Assembly: GCA_008501785.1 (NCBI GenBank) | Contig: QQUD01000454.1 | Location: 1-17,270 of the forward strand | Length of the DNA stretch: 17,270 bases | Source of the DNA: Chloroflexota bacterium | GTDB lineage: Bacteria > Chloroflexota > Anaerolineae > Promineifilales > Promineifilaceae | Direction of reading: 5' to 3' | Part shown: piece after piece, positions 16,483-17,270 of the stretch | Layout of the letters: each line of letters begins with the position of its first letter | Numbering within the stretch: position 1 is the first letter of the stretch | Made by a program: the position numbers and the translations under genes | The notes under the pieces: model-generated | The model's input: only the letters and a program-made list of their open reading frames with translations | Told to the model about the DNA's origin: nothing | The model's database searches: none

Positions 16483-16514
16483 AGGGAGAGAATGCGCCGC
16501 TTCTCTCCCTTTTT
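16483..16514 (+). terminator. Strong intrinsic terminator of the phasin-like gene
   Basis: A perfect 10-bp stem, AGGGAGAGAA (16483-16492) with TTCTCTCCCT (16501-16510), has an 8-nt loop and is followed by a T-run. It lies 44 bp past the stop codon. The T-run overlaps the -35 of the next promoter. Confidence 0.9.
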
Positions 16515-16540
16515 GCATCCTCGCTGAACATGCCTATAAT
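16513..16540 (+). promoter_or_regulatory. Promoter of the PhaR-type gene
   Basis: TTGCAT (16513-16518) and a perfect TATAAT (16535-16540) are 16 bp apart, directly after the terminator. The predicted start near 16547 gives a leader of about 60 nt. This separates the PhaR-type gene from the phasin-like transcript. Confidence 0.6.
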
Positions 16541-16562
16541 CATTTAAACATCAGATGCAACC

Positions 16563-16588
16563 ACGGTTATGGGTGATTTCACCACCGT
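16563..16588 (+). promoter_or_regulatory. Dyad in the leader of the PhaR-type gene, possible operator
   Basis: GGTGA-TT-TCACC (16572-16583) is flanked by a second inverted pair, ACGGT (16563-16567) and ACCGT (16584-16588), giving a ten-base-pair stem with a 4-nt bulge. It lies between the predicted transcription start and the GGGAG ribosome-binding site. PhaR proteins repress their own genes in proteobacteria, so an autoregulatory operator is plausible; the sequence does not resemble the operators I know for PhaR. Confidence 0.4.
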
Positions 16589-16606
16589 ACGCAAGGGAGA
16601 CAATCA

Positions 16607-17170
16607 ATGCCGGTTATCAAGCGGTATCCAAATCGCAAACTATACAATACAGAGGCAAAGCGTTATATCACGCTTGATGGCATTGCTGGGTTAATCCGCA
16701 AGGGGAAAGAAGTTCAGGTCATTGATCACACAACCGATGAAGATTTAACGGCCGTTACCCTCACCCAAATTATCTTCGAGCAAGAAAAGAAAAAGGGTGG
16801 CTTTTTACCAACCTCCGTCCTCACTGGTCTAGTCCAGGCAGGCGGAGAAACCGTTAACACCTTACGTCGTACACTGACATCACCACTAGACCTGCTGCGA
16901 CATGTTGATGAAGAAATCGACAAACGCATTCAAAATCTGATTGGCCGGGGAGAGCTTGCACAAGAAGAAGCCATACGCCTACGCAACAAATTACTCTCCA
17001 CCAGCGCAAAAGATCTGTTCACCATTCCAGGTCAGCAGCATATTGAACGACTGCTCAATACAAGAGGCGTACCATCACGTGAAGAATTGAAATCAATTCA
17101 CAGTCAAATCGATGAATTAGCTGCCAAAATCGATAGTTTATTGGCAGAGGAGCCTCCAGAAGAAACCTAA
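16607..17170 (+). CDS. PhaR-type DNA-binding domain fused to a phasin-like module
   Basis: A 187-residue protein. Residues 1-62 are the PHA-accumulation regulator DNA-binding domain (PHB_acc_N, PF07879): IKRYPNRKLYNTEAKRYITL (4-23), RKGKEVQVID (31-40), DEDLTAVTLTQIIFEQE (44-60). Classical PhaR proteins carry a PHB_acc domain after this. Here residues 90-187 instead match the neighbouring phasin-like protein: RIQNLIGRGELAQEEAIRL (107-125) against residues 43-61 there, and VPSREELKSIHSQIDEL (155-171) against residues 97-113. It may bind the same surface or partner as the phasin-like protein while repressing DNA, as PhaR does when it senses granules. The ATG start has GGGAG 8 nt upstream. One ACGGCCGT site encodes Thr-Ala-Val. 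No PHA synthase gene is in the window. Confidence 0.82.
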   Translation: MPVIKRYPNRKLYNTEAKRYITLDGIAGLIRKGKEVQVIDHTTDEDLTAVTLTQIIFEQEKKKGGFLPTSVLTGLVQAGGETVNTLRRTLTSPLDLLRHVDEEIDKRIQNLIGRGELAQEEAIRLRNKLLSTSAKDLFTIPGQQHIERLLNTRGVPSREELKSIHSQIDELAAKIDSLLAEEPPEET

Positions 17171-17249
17171 CCACAAGATCGGTGTTAAAACCATTGGCTG
17201 CGCTCTATGCAAGCATATTTAATGAACGTTAAGAAAATAAAACTGTAAT

Positions 17250-17270
17250 AGGGAACTTGTCATTCCCGCG
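17250..17270. repeat. Start of a possible REP-like repeat at the window edge
   Basis: The last bases, GGGAACTTGTCATTCCCGCG, end in the GTCATTCCCGCG wording typical of REP-like palindromic repeats that continue with the complementary arm. Only the first arm is inside the window, so the call is tentative. The 80 bases before it hold no gene or clear terminator. Confidence 0.3.

Overview
The window looks like chromosomal DNA of a free-living bacterium, most likely a member of the Chloroflexota (Anaerolineae-like). This is an inference from three things: a C25 peptidase and a secreted protein that both end in a YLPxxxR tail, a sortase close by, and a PhaR-type/phasin-type gene pair. No rRNA, tRNA, CRISPR array, transposase or phage gene is visible. 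Base composition is moderate and somewhat more AT-rich in the left half.

Left part (1-8879, all minus strand, read right to left): a surface-polysaccharide block. In transcription order it holds a CMP-nonulosonate cytidylyltransferase fused to a PseG/SpsG-like domain, a NeuB-type nonulosonate synthase, a polysaccharide pyruvyl transferase family protein, a Wzx-type flippase, a GT-B-like glycosyltransferase, a Wzz-type chain-length protein and a GDP-L-fucose synthase cut by the window edge. Together they would make activated nonulosonic acid and fucose, assemble and perhaps modify a repeat unit, flip it across the membrane and control polymer length. Spacings of 9-21 bp join the first four genes. 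Longer gaps (269, 112 and 43 bp) separate the others.

Middle (9029-14617, minus strand): a membrane-anchored sortase, a large exported C25 (gingipain/PorU-like) cysteine peptidase and an exported beta-rich protein with a C-terminal Fn3-like module. The last two end in QLYLPAVNR and NQYLPLISR, which may be an uncharacterised C-terminal sorting tail.

Right part (14911-17170): a minus-strand gene with an N-terminal helix-turn-helix and a duplicated 'TWKGM' helical repeat. Divergent from it are two plus-strand genes, a phasin-like protein and a PhaR-type DNA-binding protein whose C-terminal half repeats the phasin-like module. The phasin-like gene has a good promoter and a textbook terminator. 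The PhaR-type gene has its own promoter and a dyad in its leader.

The strongest DNA-level signal is the octamer palindrome ACGGCCGT. It occurs exactly 14 times, always inside genes and in all three reading-frame registers, roughly 100 times more often than base composition predicts. It behaves like a HIP1-type highly iterated palindrome. It is dense in 9.6-16.8 kb and nearly absent from the glycan block.
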